Below are positions 1 through 13,800 of a stretch of 64,000 bases of DNA, in pieces. The translations under genes were made by a program, and so were the position numbers. Positions within the stretch are counted from its first letter, which is position 1, and each line of letters begins with the position of its first letter. A model generated the notes under the pieces. That model was not told the DNA's origin. It saw nothing but the letters and a program-made list of their open reading frames with translations, and searched no databases. Source of the stretch: Cymodocea nodosa (taxonomy: Eukaryota > Streptophyta > Magnoliopsida > Alismatales > Cymodoceaceae); assembly GCA_036874045.1 (NCBI GenBank), contig CM072341.1:18984501-19048500 (forward strand), written 5' to 3'.

Positions 1-732
1 CCCAAATCCCCAAATTTGGGATAAAGAGGCTGAACTATTTCAAGATGCAAGATGAGATCGATGTTTGGTTGGAAAATTAATTTACCTCACTGTTACTTGC
101 CCTAACATTGCCTTTACAGTCGGTTTGCTAAGTCAATTTATGCAAGAGTCCAAGGAAATTCACTAGTAAAGTGCATAATGGATTGTTGCTTATATAAAAT
201 AGTGTCATATTAGGGGCTTAATGTACTCTAAAAATTTTAATCTTATTTTGGCCGCAAACTCTAATGCTAGCTATGCAAGTGATAAAGCTAACCAAAAATC
301 CACCTTAGGTTTTTGTACATACCTTGATGGAAATCTCATCACCTAACGTACTAAAAAGTAAAATGTTATTTCCACCTCTAGTGTTGAATCAGAATATAGA
401 GCCATGCGGAGTGTTAGTCAAGAAATTATTTAAGACAAGAATTTATTGGCTGAATTTGGTTTCATTGTCCAATCTCCTATTTCCTTGCATTATGATAATC
501 AAGTTGCTATATATTGCGAACAATGAGATCTTTTATGAAAGAATCAAGCACATTGAAGTAGACTATCACTATATTTGCCAGCTAATCCTTAATGGAACTA
601 TTAGCACTACCTACACACAGTCTTCTCAACAAGTTGCAAATATATTTACTAAAGCTCTTCTTGTTAGTAGTTTTACCAATTTTTGTAACAAATTGAGATT
701 ATTTAATCTTTATACTTCAGCTTGAGGGAAAG
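1..732 (+). mobile_element. Ty1/copia remnant, end of RT plus RNase H
   Basis: Decayed 3' end of a Ty1/copia polyprotein. Around 60-330 the conceptual translation shows pieces typical of the copia region after the RT catalytic site (LVGKLIYLTVT-like, SQFMQ, then NSNASYASDKANQKSTLGF and YLDGNLIT). From 380 to 722 it shows the RNase H C-terminus (ESEYRAM-like, ERIKHIEVDYHY, GTISTTYTQSSQQVANIFTKA). Several stops and at least one frameshift break it, so it is not functional. A purine-rich tract (about 721-732, cttgagggaaag) is followed by TGTTAAAG, the usual start of a copia 3' LTR. The element's 5' part lies outside the window. Confidence 0.85.
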
Positions 733-1784
733 TGTTAAAGACTTATATTTATATATACCTCGAGTAAATAGATCATCTATTTACTTGACTAATAAACTAT
801 GTAAAATGTTGAGAAGTGAATGCATTTTTTCATCTTTTCATCTTCAACCTAAGTCAAGTGAGATCTAGCAAAAATGCAAAGTATCACTCCATGACACAGA
901 ATGCAAGCATGTTTTCATTGCACAAGCTGAATTTCCCATTAATTTTTAGGTCAAACTATGAAGAGATTCAAACAGGTTAAAAGGCTTTTCCCTTCTTGAT
1001 TCAGTCAACCCTCTGATTCAACTTTTTTGTTTTCAATTTGACTGGAACTTAATAAGATTCATTCTCATCCTTTTAAAAAAGATCAATTGTTATTATCACA
1101 AGGTCCATACTGAATTACTTTTCACTACCCTAATGCTTAAAATAGAATCCATAATAAGTGGAACTTCTCCACTTTGTAGTCAAACAGAGACAGCTTTTAT
1201 ACTAACCACCACATAAAAAAATCTAAAAAATAATCAAATAATAATGGAAAGTAAGTCGAGGTCCTAGTATATCAAGTTTACTTTGTGGATAAGTGCTGTC
1301 CAGCTTAAGTGCTTTTCATAATAATGATCTATTTAATGCTCAAAATTTTGATTTGAAAGAGTTGCAAGTAATGGAAGCTCTCCATACCTGAGGAATCCAG
1401 TGGAGGTACCACCTTGCAATGAATATAAATTGGAGAAAATATGACACATCATGTATATGATGGAAGTATATGAACATATGACCAAAATTGCATATTAATC
1501 TTGATGTAGTATCTTTTTCCTTAAGGTATCCAGTATTTTTACTTTAGTTTTATATAACAAAAGAATGTTGAGAGACTTTGTACTCATGAGTTAATGTAAC
1601 AACAATCCATTACAATAAACTGAAAGAGGTTACACATCAAGATTTATTTGCATTCTCTTTGAGTAAATTAGGTAACATTCTCTTAAATATTTTATATATC
1701 AGATGAAAATTATAAAAAATAAAAATAGATTCCAATCAATAATAGATTTCAGAAATTTATTTATTTCCTTGATTTTTCTGATAC
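733..1784. other. NPC1 intron sequence, candidate copia 3' LTR start
   Basis: No coding exon recognised. The first bases are probably the 3' LTR of the copia remnant on the left (TGTTAAAG directly after its polypurine tract); its other end could not be placed. The rest is AT-rich. The next expected NPC1 exon, encoding the cysteine-rich second luminal loop, was looked for on the minus strand and not found, so it should lie left of the window. Confidence 0.5.
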
Positions 1785-1861
1785 CTGTAGTTGAAGTCCT
1801 TCACCACAAAATATAATGGTGGGCCAACTCTTAAATTCTCAGAAATATCATCAAAATATTC
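1785..1861 (-). CDS. NPC1: NPC1-like exon 17 (last in window)
   Basis: Encodes EYFDDISENLRVGPPLYFVV, KDFNY and two bases of the next codon. Family: YF..VSEYLRVGPPLYFVVK, the start of the second large luminal loop. Acceptor ttccag, donor CTACAG|gtatca. Confidence 0.94.
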
Positions 1862-4800
1862 CTGGAAATTTTAACAATTGTCAAGTGGTGAGAAGCAGCT
1901 ATGAAAATCAGCACATAGAAAATGTAACAAAAACATTTAGAAAAACCTGAAGATATGAATCTTGAGGAAGAACAATTTTTTGCTCCAAACCAGGATGAAT
2001 CCTTGTACTCAATGCCTATAAAATTCAACCAAAGGCTACAGTGTTTGAAAATGATAATAGTCAAGTAATGAATGACCACAAATAACTATTGCTATGGTTG
2101 TTATTATTATTATTACGTAAAAAGGTTATTGGATAGCTATTTGTGCTGATTATATTGTAACCTTGTATACACACATATATATAGTACACACGTGCATATG
2201 TGTAATCTCCCAAAATCAGAGGACATACTCTAATTTTTCCCTTCTAATCCAACATGGTGTCAAAGCTCTTGCATCTACTATGAAGTTGTCATTCTTATGG
2301 CATCATTGTCTTAAGCTCTTGATCACCTGTCTCACCATAGGTTTCAACAAACTCTTCCATTGTTCAATATTTCTTATAGGCATCTTTGTGATAAGTTTCT
2401 CTATTCATTATCAATTAATTTTAAGTTAAATATTCACATTTCAATAATTCTGTATGTGAAAGTAGAAAATGAAAGACCTAGAAGATGATCTCATTGACTA
2501 TTACAAAGCCTTTATAAATAGAGGGTATGAGATACATCAATTCCAATGCCAAACTACTACCCCATTATTAAGACAATATTCCTAGTTAACTCTAACACTC
2601 CTTCAAACTGAAAAAACCATCTTGCAACTGCCCAAATACAATTAGAAAGAAGGTAATAGCTTAAAATGGAAGTAAATAATTGAAGAAAACATGAAAATTG
2701 CAAGAATTGTGATATTATTATTATGGTGGTAGGAACAAAAAGCAAGAACAAACAACAGTTAATAGCATTAACCACACACACACACACAAATAAGAGACAA
2801 ACAATACCATTGTAATTGACTCAGTCAACACACTAAGACAAACATTCAACACCAACACAACAAACTTAAAAATTTCAAACACATAAATGCCTATACACAT
2901 AAATGAATATTTTATAGAAAATAAACTCTCTACCTTTTTTTATCATCTTCCTTTTTTCCACCACACCCTTTTTTAAATCATAAATGTCTTTGGGCTTCCA
3001 CCAGAATACACTCCATCTTTCTAAAAAAAACCCCTAGCTCATTGAGGCCTACCTTAACCAGAGCATCTGTTACCCGGTTTGTCTCTCAGGGCACATGGCA
3101 AAGGGAGTGGATTAGCTTCATATGCCAGTGTAAGTCTATCCATCTTGGTATTGTTTGACCTCCCGAACCTTCACTACCCTTAAAGTTTCAAAGCAGAGTA
3201 AGGGAATCTCTACATCCAAAAGATCTATTGGAAAACCCATATTCCAGTAGTATTGCAAACCATCCATTAGGGCGCAAGTCTTAGCCTCAAGGATACTACC
3301 TTTTCCTTAAAACTTGCAGAAAGCAAAAATGATAGATCAAATTTATGTTGGACTATTCCTCCTGCTGCATAGCTTTCCATACTGACAACTTCATCTGTGT
3401 TGAGTTTGAATCTCAAGTGTGACAACTTCTCTCATGCACACCATTTGATGATGGTCGTAGTGGGAGCTAAGAGTTCGAATCTTAACCACTTCAAAATAGC
3501 TTCCTCCCTTGGCCAACATTAGCCTTTTCTATAGCTATTGATAAAGATTGACAAAGTTGCTTCAATCTTTTCCTTGATATTGTCTAAGGATCCCTTCCTG
3601 TTCTCATAAATTATGGAACATCTCTCTTTTAAACAACCTCCACTCTCCCTAATTGGCTAGATTAATACCTAGTTTCTTATTTATCAAAAATCTGCTAAGG
3701 ATGACTCATTCTCCCTTAAAACAAATATGATGAGAAGTTTCTTCTTTTTGTCCAAATTTGCAACACCTGCAACCAAAGGCCAATTGAAATCCCCTTTTCT
3801 TAGCATTCACCTTCATGAGTAGTATAGAGCGAAATAGTTGCCATAGAAAAAAAGAGATCTTAGTGGATATGAACCTACACCAAAGGCTGCCATTCCATCT
3901 AACTAGATCCCCTTTTTTCCAAGTAGCTTCTCAAGTCGTTTTGACTATTAAGTCTCCACTATTTATTAGCTCCCATTTGAAGGTGTCTTCACTATCTATT
4001 ATAAGTTGTAAACTGCTGTAGATTTCTTGCATGAGATTGGGCGGAAGGGGGACAATATCAAGTACTCCTATGTAAGTTGCCACATCAACTACCAACAAGT
4101 CTTTCAACCCTAACACCAAATCAACTTGAGTTGCTAATGGACTGGATGACAGCTACCAATCCCTCCAAAAATTAAGATTTCCACGACTCTTAAGCCATTT
4201 TACAAAAACTGCAATATTCCTCCAAGCTTCCCGAAGTATTCTCAACTTGCGTGGTTTACTGTAGCCCTGTTTGTGGAAAGGGAGTTCATACTTTGTGGAT
4301 GTGACAAGTACCTAGATCGAACATCTGCCAATAAGCCTTAAGTCATCTTCATCTTCAATGCTAGCATGAGCTCCCCAAGATCCCTGAAACGAAGGTCCCC
4401 TTGGTTCACTGACTTTGTGATTTTTTCCCATTTCAGCCAATGTGTCTTACCTTCCCTGCATAAGAATTTTGCAAATATTAAGTGCAGTCTATCAAAGATT
4501 CTAATTAAGATATCATAAATACTCATAAAGTAGATCGAGAGGCCAGAGAGGACATGTCTCAATAAAGCGATCCAAGCTCCTGGAGAGAGTAAATTGTTCT
4601 TCCAATCAGCTAACTTGTTTTGCACCTTCTGCACCAAGTTATCAAAGTACACACATTTAGCTCTTCCTTTAAAAACTAGGCAACCTAAATAATAGAAAGG
4701 AAAGCCTCCTCTTTCAAAACCCATTGTGTGTTTGATCATCTCTATTCTTTGGTTAGAGATGTTTTTGGAAGCCACAAAGAAACTTTTTTTAGCATTCACT

Positions 4801-7800
4801 CTTTGGCCTTCTGTAAGCCTGGTAATCAGTCAAGAGTTTCATAGTCTCTTCCACACCCTTCTTCTGACCATTTAGGAAAAGAATAGTATCATCTATATAG
4901 AGAAGATGGAAGACCACTATTAATCTTCTACCATAATTGTAGAGAATAAGTATTCTCCAATTATTGTTCATTGCATATTCTGACTGAGGACTTACTTTGT
5001 AATTATGAAAATGTATGGCAATAGAGGGTCTCTATATTGAAGGCCTCTAGATACTTAAAAAAAATCAGTGGATCCACCATTAAGCAAGATGGAGAAATTG
5101 ATGTCTTCAATACAACCCTTTAATAAGCTGACGCTCCTCTTTGAGAAACCAAATCTTGTGAGTACTTGGAAAATTGTTGACCACTCCATTATGTTATAAG
5201 TCTTTTCCATGTCTAAGTTAAATATTGTGTTTCTCCTTCATTGACCCTTGTCAATATGTTGCATCAAATCCTACACTAAGGCTACATTATCAAACATCCT
5301 CGTATCTTCAATAAAAACTCATTGGAAGGGCGAGATCATTTTATGAATGAATGTTGTTAACCTCTTAGCTAAAATCTTGGTGATCACTTTGTAGCACATG
5401 TTACAAAGAATGGTCAACAAAAAATCTTTAAAGTCTATTGGGCTGTCCACTTTTGGAATAAGGGAAAGGAAAATGGCTTTCCAAGAGTCATCCAAACGCC
5501 TAGCTTGAAAAAAATACTAGGAGGGAGGGGGGGGGAGGGGGTTTGTGCACTCAGAATCTGATGGAATTGAAGATTTTTTCTGTTAAATTTTGAAAGAGAA
5601 GGTGTTTGTGCACCTTGAAATTCAATTTTTCTAAGAAATTGAATTTCCAAACATGTAAAAGTTGGGAAAATGAATTCTTAACCCAAAAGGTGCGAATTCA
5701 TTTTCCTTAACTCTTGCTGTAAGAGGGAAATACCACTCGACACCTAACGCTCCCATCTTCCACTCACAAATGCCACCTGACGAAGCTTCCACTTGCCGTC
5801 GTAGCTGCTCGACGAAGCTTTTGCTCGTTGTCACTACTGCCCAACGCTCCCATCTTTCGCTTGCAAATGCTGCTCTTCTGCATTCACAAGCCTATTGGAG
5901 ATAGTAGTAGTCTGTGATGCTCATCTTCTTGTAGTGCCTGATGGTCCTCTCCACGTAGTGCCCGACACTCGTCTCCTAGGCATCTGCGATGCTCATCTTC
6001 TCACTGTTTGAGATGCTTGTCTTCTCACCGTCTGGGATGCTCATCTCCTTGTATCTTGCAACGCTCGTCTCCACATAGTTTGTGATGGTCGTCTCCTCGA
6101 AGTGCCCGACAGTCGTCTCCTTACAGTGCCTGACGCTCGTCTCCTCACAGTGCCCGACGCTCGTCTCCTCGTTGTTTGTGATGTTCGTCTCCATGCAATT
6201 CACGACAGTCGTCTCCTTGTAGTGCCTGATGGTCATCTCCTCGTAGTGCTCGACGGTCGTCTCCTCGCAATGTCCGATGGTGGAAGGTACATTCCTTCAC
6301 AAGTCATGCAATGGTTGTCTTCCATTTTTATGAACAATGCAACTACAATTTTGCTGTTAATCTACATTTGCTTTAAGCCTTGATAAAATGAAGAAGAAAC
6401 TAAGCTTATTATGTTCACTTACAATTACTAGTATATTACTTACAAAAATGCATGTACATCTTAGAGTACATCATTCAAGCACAGAGAATTTCTGCTATTA
6501 AAATCATACTTCATATGTTTGGTTTATTGATGATTAAAAATTTTTAAATTCTAATTAAAATCAAGATAAACATATTTAAGTAAAGATTCTTAACATTACT
6601 AATTTGTCCTTATTAGGTTATCATGTTTCATATTTTACACAAAATTTTTCATTCCATTTTCCCTAGTATATCTGAATAACTAGGTATTATTTTATATGTC
6701 AATCTAATGTTATGGTAATGTCCATTTCTATGTTATAGTGCATTTTATATTATGTTGATATGTGCATTCTTAGAAAATGGAAAACAAGAAAAGTAATGGA
6801 AGATCCTATTTTAGTTGGAGTATTCAAGCAGATGAGATGATATTAACAAATGTGTGCGATGCTATTAAGGAGGGTAATGGTAAAACTTCTTATTGAAAGA
6901 TACAAGTTGATATTTGGCTGAAAGTAATTGACGATTACAATAAAGAAATAGGAGGTAACATCCAAAAAAAAAATATTGATAATTGAATGAAAACATGACG
7001 ACAAATGTACAAGATTTATACCAAAATTGGTGTACAAAGTGGTTGGGGATGAAACTACATTCATGGACATACTGATATCGCAAAAGAAATTTGGGATGAT
7101 TTTGTTATAGTTAGTTGAATTTTTTCAAATTTAAATTAAACATTTGATTAGCTTATAATTTATACTAATATTTTTTTCTCTAATAGATTCATTCAGAATA
7201 TGCATAGTACAAGGGTAAGGTATGTCTCATATATGACCAACTTCCAATAATATTCAAAGAAAATCTTGCAGCAAGCTCAACTAAAATGAGTACAACAAAT
7301 CTGAGAGTAGTTGTGAACTTGAATGAAGATATAAACGACCTTGATAATGTACCTTTTACACAAAATGTTATGAAATTTGAGGTTAAAACTCAAGATCCTT
7401 CTTCTACTCAAGCTCATTTTCCTAGTTTGAATGATGTAGACTCATGTACGAAAGGAAAATGTCCACATCCACATGCTGAATCACAACTTATGATAACTAC
7501 AATTAACAATGTTGGTGTATTACTTATGAATTATTTTAGTGAGGATATAGAAGAAAATACGAGGAAAATGACACACAAAGTGTGTCATACAACTACAAGA
7601 GAACATAATATTGACCCAAAAGAAAAAGATGACATTTACACAATGTATTGAAGAAAGAAAATTAATATACATGGAGAGGAAGATGGAATTGTTAGAGAAA
7701 AAAGACCATGAAGAAGATGATGTTCTTAATATTTTACTTTCAATTACAGATCTTATAGAAGAAGAGAAATATAAGACAATGCAATTATTAGAGATAGAAT

Positions 7801-10800
7801 CAAAGAAAAATTAATTTAAGCATCTACCACCAAACATGAGAACTTCATGGCTAAAGTTTAATTTGAAATGATGTGCTTCTTTCATATGAACTTTGTCACT
7901 TTTGTTGAACATGTTTGAATTTTATTGAACTTATGTTATCCTTTAAATGTTATAGAACATGTTGTAAACATTTTGTTGATGTATGTATTGGTTTTTATTT
8001 TATTTAATTGTATGCTATTATTATGTTTTCTTTATTAAATCATAATTGATACGATGGGTACAGATGCAGGGACTGAAATTTATAAAGACGTCTATATCCA
8101 TTATTAATGAAGACAAAGAATGAAGGAAAAAAAAAGAAAAGTTATATTGGGAACATAGCAATTTCTATATGGAATTGGTGTAAATGGATTCAAACATCCA
8201 TCACTCACATATACAACACAAAAGGAGCAAAATATGTACAAAGATTGTTAGATTCATCATCACCATATCAAGCATACAACTGTAGGAAAATTTATTGAAT
8301 GAGTCAAAATATTTTTTCACAATTTTTTGGATTATTAAGAAATATGAAAGTAATATTAGATAGTAGAAATATGAGTGTAGAGGAGAAACTTGCTATTTTT
8401 TTAGTGACGGACAAAATCAAAGGTATGAAGTAACTAAAGAGCATTTTCATTGCTTAACATGGATTGTTAGTACATATTTCAATGAAATGATAAATGCTAT
8501 ATTAAAAATAGATGATACACTTTTAGTTAAACATGAAGTTACTACACACAATCTAATTCAGAATGATGTTAATGTTTATCCATACTTTAAGGTGCACACT
8601 TCAATCTTTGCTAAAATTTTGATATTTCATGTTATTTATTTATATATTAATTAAATTTATTTTTGGTATGAGTAGAATTATATAAGTGTTATTGATGGTA
8701 CACACATTAAAGTCACAATTTATGGAAAGGAGAATGTCCGATTTAAGAACAGGAAAGGTGAATTGTCACAAAATGTATTGGCTGCATGCAATTTTGATAT
8801 GAAATTTACTTATGTTTTTAGTGGGTAGAAAGGTTCAGCTGATAATGCTTGACTCCTTCAAGATGCGACAAGTCAATGTAATGGTTTACAAGTACCATGA
8901 GATACACAATTTATGATCTACTTTTATTTCACTTATCAATCAAAATTGAACTTATTTCAAATGATGTTCAAATACATGCAGGTAAATTTTACTTAATTGA
9001 TGCTGGATTTTCAAATAAGTCCAAGTTTATATGTTCATTTCGAGGTGTTCGATATCACTTATCAGAATATGAAGGAAATTGACAACCAATAAATGTAGTG
9101 GAAAACTTCAACTATAGACATTCATAATTGAGGATAGTAATTGAATGTACATTTGGAGTAGTTAAATATCGTTTTGCAATATTAAGCAAAAATGGTTAAA
9201 TTAAGCAAAAATAGTGATATCATATTTTTTAGTTCACAACTTCATTTATAAAGCAGATAAAACAGACTTATGTCAAGATCTTGAAGATGAAGTACAACAA
9301 GATGAACGTGATATACAAGTTGAAAACTCTAAAAATGTAAAAGGATAATATGAAATAGTTAATACTATTGGGAACAACACACAAGAGCAAAAGAAAGAAA
9401 TTGCAAATAAATTTTGTGAAAATATCAAGAATGCAATGTGAGATGGTCGTGAATAAGAGTATTACAAATATCATAATAAGCAGATTTATTGTAATATATT
9501 TTTTTTTATACATCACGAAGAATATAGAATTTATAATTAATCTTTTGTTGTTTTAAACATGTACTATAACTAAGATGTGTCAATTTCTGTAATTTTTGAT
9601 TTATTTTATATAATGATATACTTAATTAATTGATAAATAATATATAAATATTTAATTTAATAATATGTTCATTTATTAATGTAACTAATTTATTCCTTGA
9701 TTAATTACATTTTCACTGATTATTTTAATTTGTTACTTAACTTTATTAAAAATCAATTCTATTCAATTCCCTTTGATTCTGTCATGTATATAAATATTTA
9801 AATTTCAATTTCTGTCAAATTCCTAAATATGCACGAACACCTAGATTTTGAATTCTTTCCGTCAAATTTTGTAGAATTCAAATACTACAAAATTTAAATT
9901 CTGAGTACACAAACAGACCTTAGATTTTTTGAATCAAGTTTGTCACTATTATGTCCCAACAAACTCTAAAGATCTCTACTGTAAAACTATCTGGGTTTGA
10001 AACATGATCATGATCAATTGAGAAGATAGTCTCCTTTCTTTTCAATGCTAGGCTTCTTGCAAAATAAGAGGTTCTCCTCTTCCTTGATCACACTCAAAAT
10101 AACATTTATAAGGTGGTCCTTTTGTTGTGAACCTTCTAAAGATAAGAAGAGTGAATAGAATTCTTTTCCTTTCTATTGGATCACATCAAGAGAATTGATA
10201 CCTAAATTGGACATGAGTGCCACTATCCAGTTGACACTTCAGCAACAATTAATAACTTTATGAAAGTAAGCTGTATTACTGTCTCCCTTAGACAACCATT
10301 TGATTCTTGTTTTTGGGCAAGGTAGACCTCCTTTTGTTTGTTTCTTTTGCTTAACTCTTCCAGTAGATGTTTCAATTGCTTAAAGGTTTCTTCATTCCAC
10401 CCATTTGCTGTCCTTAGCTAGACCAACCTTGTGCAACAAGCGGACTTTGTCTTAATCTACATTCCCAAACATCATCCTATTTTACAATTTGAGGTGGATC
10501 TTAAGTGTATGGAGTTTCCTGCTCACGCATCTCAAGGGGCACAAGTCCTCCACACTCCCCTAAATACCCTCAACCACCTTGAGAAAGTCCTCATGCAAGG
10601 ATCACATTTGCTGAAACCGAAAAGGAGCAACACCAAACCATCTATCCTTTGCAAGAGAGAGTACCAGCAGTTAATGGTCTGAATACAATCTGGGTATGAA
10701 TTTCACTAAGGGTTTTCTACCTTCCAAGTCGTTGACCAAGACTCCATCTAATCTCTTGAATTGCTTACTGGGCCCTTTCTAGTTATTACACCAAGAGAGG

Positions 10801-13800
10801 GCATCCTTGGTGCAGAGCAAATCACTTAGACCTATGTCACAAATCATCTCATTGAATTTTCTAGTGCCTGCTAAGTTGAAGTTCCTAGCCTTGATGACCT
10901 CCTCCCTACAACGGACTAAGTTGAAGTCTCCAGCTACAATCCACAAAGTATCTAGATGGTTGTTATGTATGTTGCAGATTTCATTCCATAAAATACACTT
11001 ATTGGCCTCCTGGCAAGAAACGTAAATTGCAAAGAGGAGGAAGGAATCTCCCTCTAAGTTGGTAATCCAACCACCTGTCATCTGAAACGTATCATCAACA
11101 TGCTCAAATCAAATCCAATTCAACCAAAAAATCCAGATTTTGCTGGACATAGCATTTGAATGCCAATTTGGGAGGCGTATGAGATCTGCAATGACCTGCC
11201 CTTTCTTTACTCCTTGCTCTGAGTTATCAAGTCTTCAAGGAAGTTTTGTGAGACCTTATTGCGAAGGTCCTTGCTATTCCATATAATGAATGATGAGAGA
11301 AGATAAAAGATGAAGGGTCTAGATTAAAAGGAAAAAGCCTCTCCAACCCCAACCTCCTTTATTCTGTCACTATTGTTGGTCTCCTTTCCTTCTTTTGATG
11401 GTGTTGTCTTATGTCGCTTGAGAGGGCAGAACTTCCTTTGAACATAGGTCCATTCTCTCCTTCTTCAATCATCTTCCCCCTTCAACTAATGCTTTACATC
11501 TTTGATTGTAATTTGCTCAACTTTCTCTATTGCAGAGTTACTAACAGAAGCCATTTCCATGTCAAATCCAGTTTCTACACCTTAGACTATCTCTTGCGCA
11601 GGTTCCACCTTTGATTCCTCCTCCTCTTCCTTAAGATCAGCCCATTTGACCCTCTGATTTTCAGATTAGGCAAGCTGATTTGTCCCATTTTTTGAGGGCA
11701 AGGCCTAATTGTTAACCTCTATTCTCTCTTTGTGAGAATCCATCATCCCTTGGGCAATATCCCCTGCTCCTCTGGTAGAGCTCTCATCCACCCCTATATC
11801 TTATGTCTCAAAGTGATGGTCATTATCAAGTTGAGAATTCTTCTTCTGATGCCTCTTTCTACATCTCACTTGTGTCTAGCCACTTGGGACTGTTGGTTGC
11901 TCTTTTGCGGTGCTAGGAGAGAGTGCTACCCTAGTAGCCTTGCTGCTCCCCTCCTGTGAGGATTTGAGCTGTTTACTTCTACAATTTTTTGCATCATGCA
12001 CCACCTGAAAGCATTGAAAGTAGAATTTGGGTTCTTTGGACCTATATTCAACTGGTTGAATTATGATTTCATCCCCATTTCTAATCTTATTGGTTCTTGA
12101 GAAAGTGAAGTGATGAACATCCTAGTGTATACATATGTAATGACCAAGCATGTCAGCAACAGACTTTACCACACCAGAGGTTTGGAGGTGAGCTTGAAGC
12201 TTTGGTAGATAGACCTAAATTGGAAATTAGGGTGATTCAAGACTTAGAGCAAAACTAGGGGACCATCTGGATACAAGCATTCACCTGCTCCCTTGACGAA
12301 CCAAGAGTCCTTTACATATGCTTTGACGAAATCTTCTCTACATTTGAATCAAATCAATATGTAGCGATATTTGGTTGCAGCCGGAAAGAAATCCTCCTTA
12401 AAAGGGAGATCATACTTCATTTCAGCATGGATGTCAAACATACCAAGTTTCTATGTGTTGAACCTTCCAACAAGGGTCAAGTAGAATGCACCCACAAGTT
12501 GTGCTACTTCCTTTAGCAAAAATGAGAGAATGGGTCTACCATTCCTAACACTTGTGTATGAACAAGAATTGCTAGGAAGATTGGTGAAACCAAAGAGTCC
12601 TACAGTGATGCAACAAAGGAGATGTGTGTCTCCTTTATTCAACCCAATTCTCATCCAAAAGACACCTCTGAGTTTCAAAATTGCACTAGAGAGTCCAATG
12701 GGTCCGTGCCATCAAAAGCAAAGGTCATGTCATTAATAGTGGTATTCAAAAAATGAGTGGTGGAGAAGGATGCCTGTTGGTGGGGTGAGAACCACCATCA
12801 CCCACGAAGAACCCTAGAGAGAGAGGAGATATTATGGTTGAATATGTTCCATACTTTTCTGTTTTATGTTTGATTCTTCCACTCTTTTCCTTGTTTAGCA
12901 TAGCATAAAAAGAAAGAACCCACTTAGATGGACAGGCCGGCTACTTGGTTTTCCTTTTATTTTTCTTTCTTTTCTTTCCTCTTTTCCCTTTCCTACATGT
13001 CTCCACACTCTTCTTTCCCTTCTCCCTTCCTTCCTCCCAAACTTGTTTCTTCTTTCTTTATTTTCCTTCCTTGCCTAGTTCCTAGCCATGCCTTTTCATT
13101 TCCATTTCACTTTCCTCCATACATCTTCTTCGTTCCTTTTCTGTATTTGTCCTTTGCTACTCTCTATTCTACTAATCAATGAAGAAACACATAAATAGAA
13201 TATGTAACAAGGAAAAATGTAGTTCAACTCTTCTTTCTCCTCCTCTCCTTTTTGAAAAACAATCTTCTCCCTCTAATGAATGCAAACTAGCAACAAAAAA
13301 ACCCAACAGGCAACAATGAAAGAAGCACGTACCACAATAAGAAAAGTGTAGATCCACAACATCCAAGAACTTGTTCTCTTTCATTGGACATGTCTTCTTC
13401 CTCTAGCTTTCCATTGTTTCACCCCTTTTTAAGGAGAAATGGAAGGTTGAAAATAATAGGCTAAAATAAGGAAATTGTTAGAGAAAGTGATACGAGCCTA
13501 GGAGAACTTATTCCAAAAGACTAGTCTGATAGAAAGGAAAGTCCATCTCTATATTAAGACCACAATAAAATATCAAACTTTTTATGTGAAACTATTAATC
13601 TCATACCTAATAGTTTGTAACAATTCCATCATGCTTCTTACATTGGCGTCTCCATTGATGGCTCACTCTAAGTGTTTGGGCACCCAATCAGCATTTAGGT
13701 CACCTTTTTCAACAAATAGGCCTTTCACCCATGTAAGATCCAGTTCGAATCATACTAAGATTTGATATCAATTAATATGGACTTGGGAAAACTCATCTTA

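Larger units (their letters stand above)
5521..9920 (+). mobile_element. PIF/Harbinger element 1, two-gene, decayed
   Basis: Inserted in the RT of the antisense LINE. The ends are imperfect inverted repeats: left ...GGGGGTTTGTGCACTCAGAAT (in a G-rich start) against right, reverse-complemented, AGGTCTGTTTGTGTACTCAG. TAG is found immediately outside both ends (5518-5520 and 9921-9923); read one base over, the flanks are CTA and TTA, which would be the usual TTA target with one change. Inside are a 24-bp minisatellite, a Myb-like gene remnant and a transposase remnant, all plus strand, the two-gene layout of PIF/Harbinger. Both genes are broken. Confidence 0.85.
2935..12830 (-). mobile_element. 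L1-type LINE (LINE-1 copy), split by a PIF/Harbinger element
   Basis: Degenerate plant L1-type LINE antisense to the plus strand (same strand as NPC1). In LINE order: ORF1-like region about 12780-11380, endonuclease about 11330-10779, reverse transcriptase 10770-9924 and 5517-4330, zinc-binding RT C-terminal region about 4300-3690, RNase H about 3420-3060, A-rich tail at 2941-2935 (T run on the plus strand). The 4.4 kb Harbinger element sits inside the RT. Many stops and frameshifts. The 5' end is approximate and no target duplication was identified. Confidence 0.8.

Noticed and set aside
1390-1430. Minus-strand segment near 1430-1390 ending in CTCAG|gtatgg, with a short I-A-R match to NPC1, as a further exon
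   Set aside because: Similarity stops after three residues and the phase from exon 17 is not satisfied convincingly.
1831-2079. Minus-strand 82-codon open frame as a small membrane protein
   Set aside because: It covers NPC1 exon 16 in the wrong frame and runs through both of its splice sites.
5912-6271. CRISPR-like array
   Set aside because: Units are contiguous with no unique spacers and lie in a plant transposon.
6102-6383. Open frame with eight-residue repeats (PDARLLTV-type) as a repeat protein
   Set aside because: It is the translation of a 24-bp minisatellite (multiple of three), open in several frames on both strands, inside a decayed Harbinger element.
12928-13182. Ser/Phe/Pro-rich 84-codon plus-strand frame
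   Set aside because: Product of a long pyrimidine-rich stretch; no family pattern.
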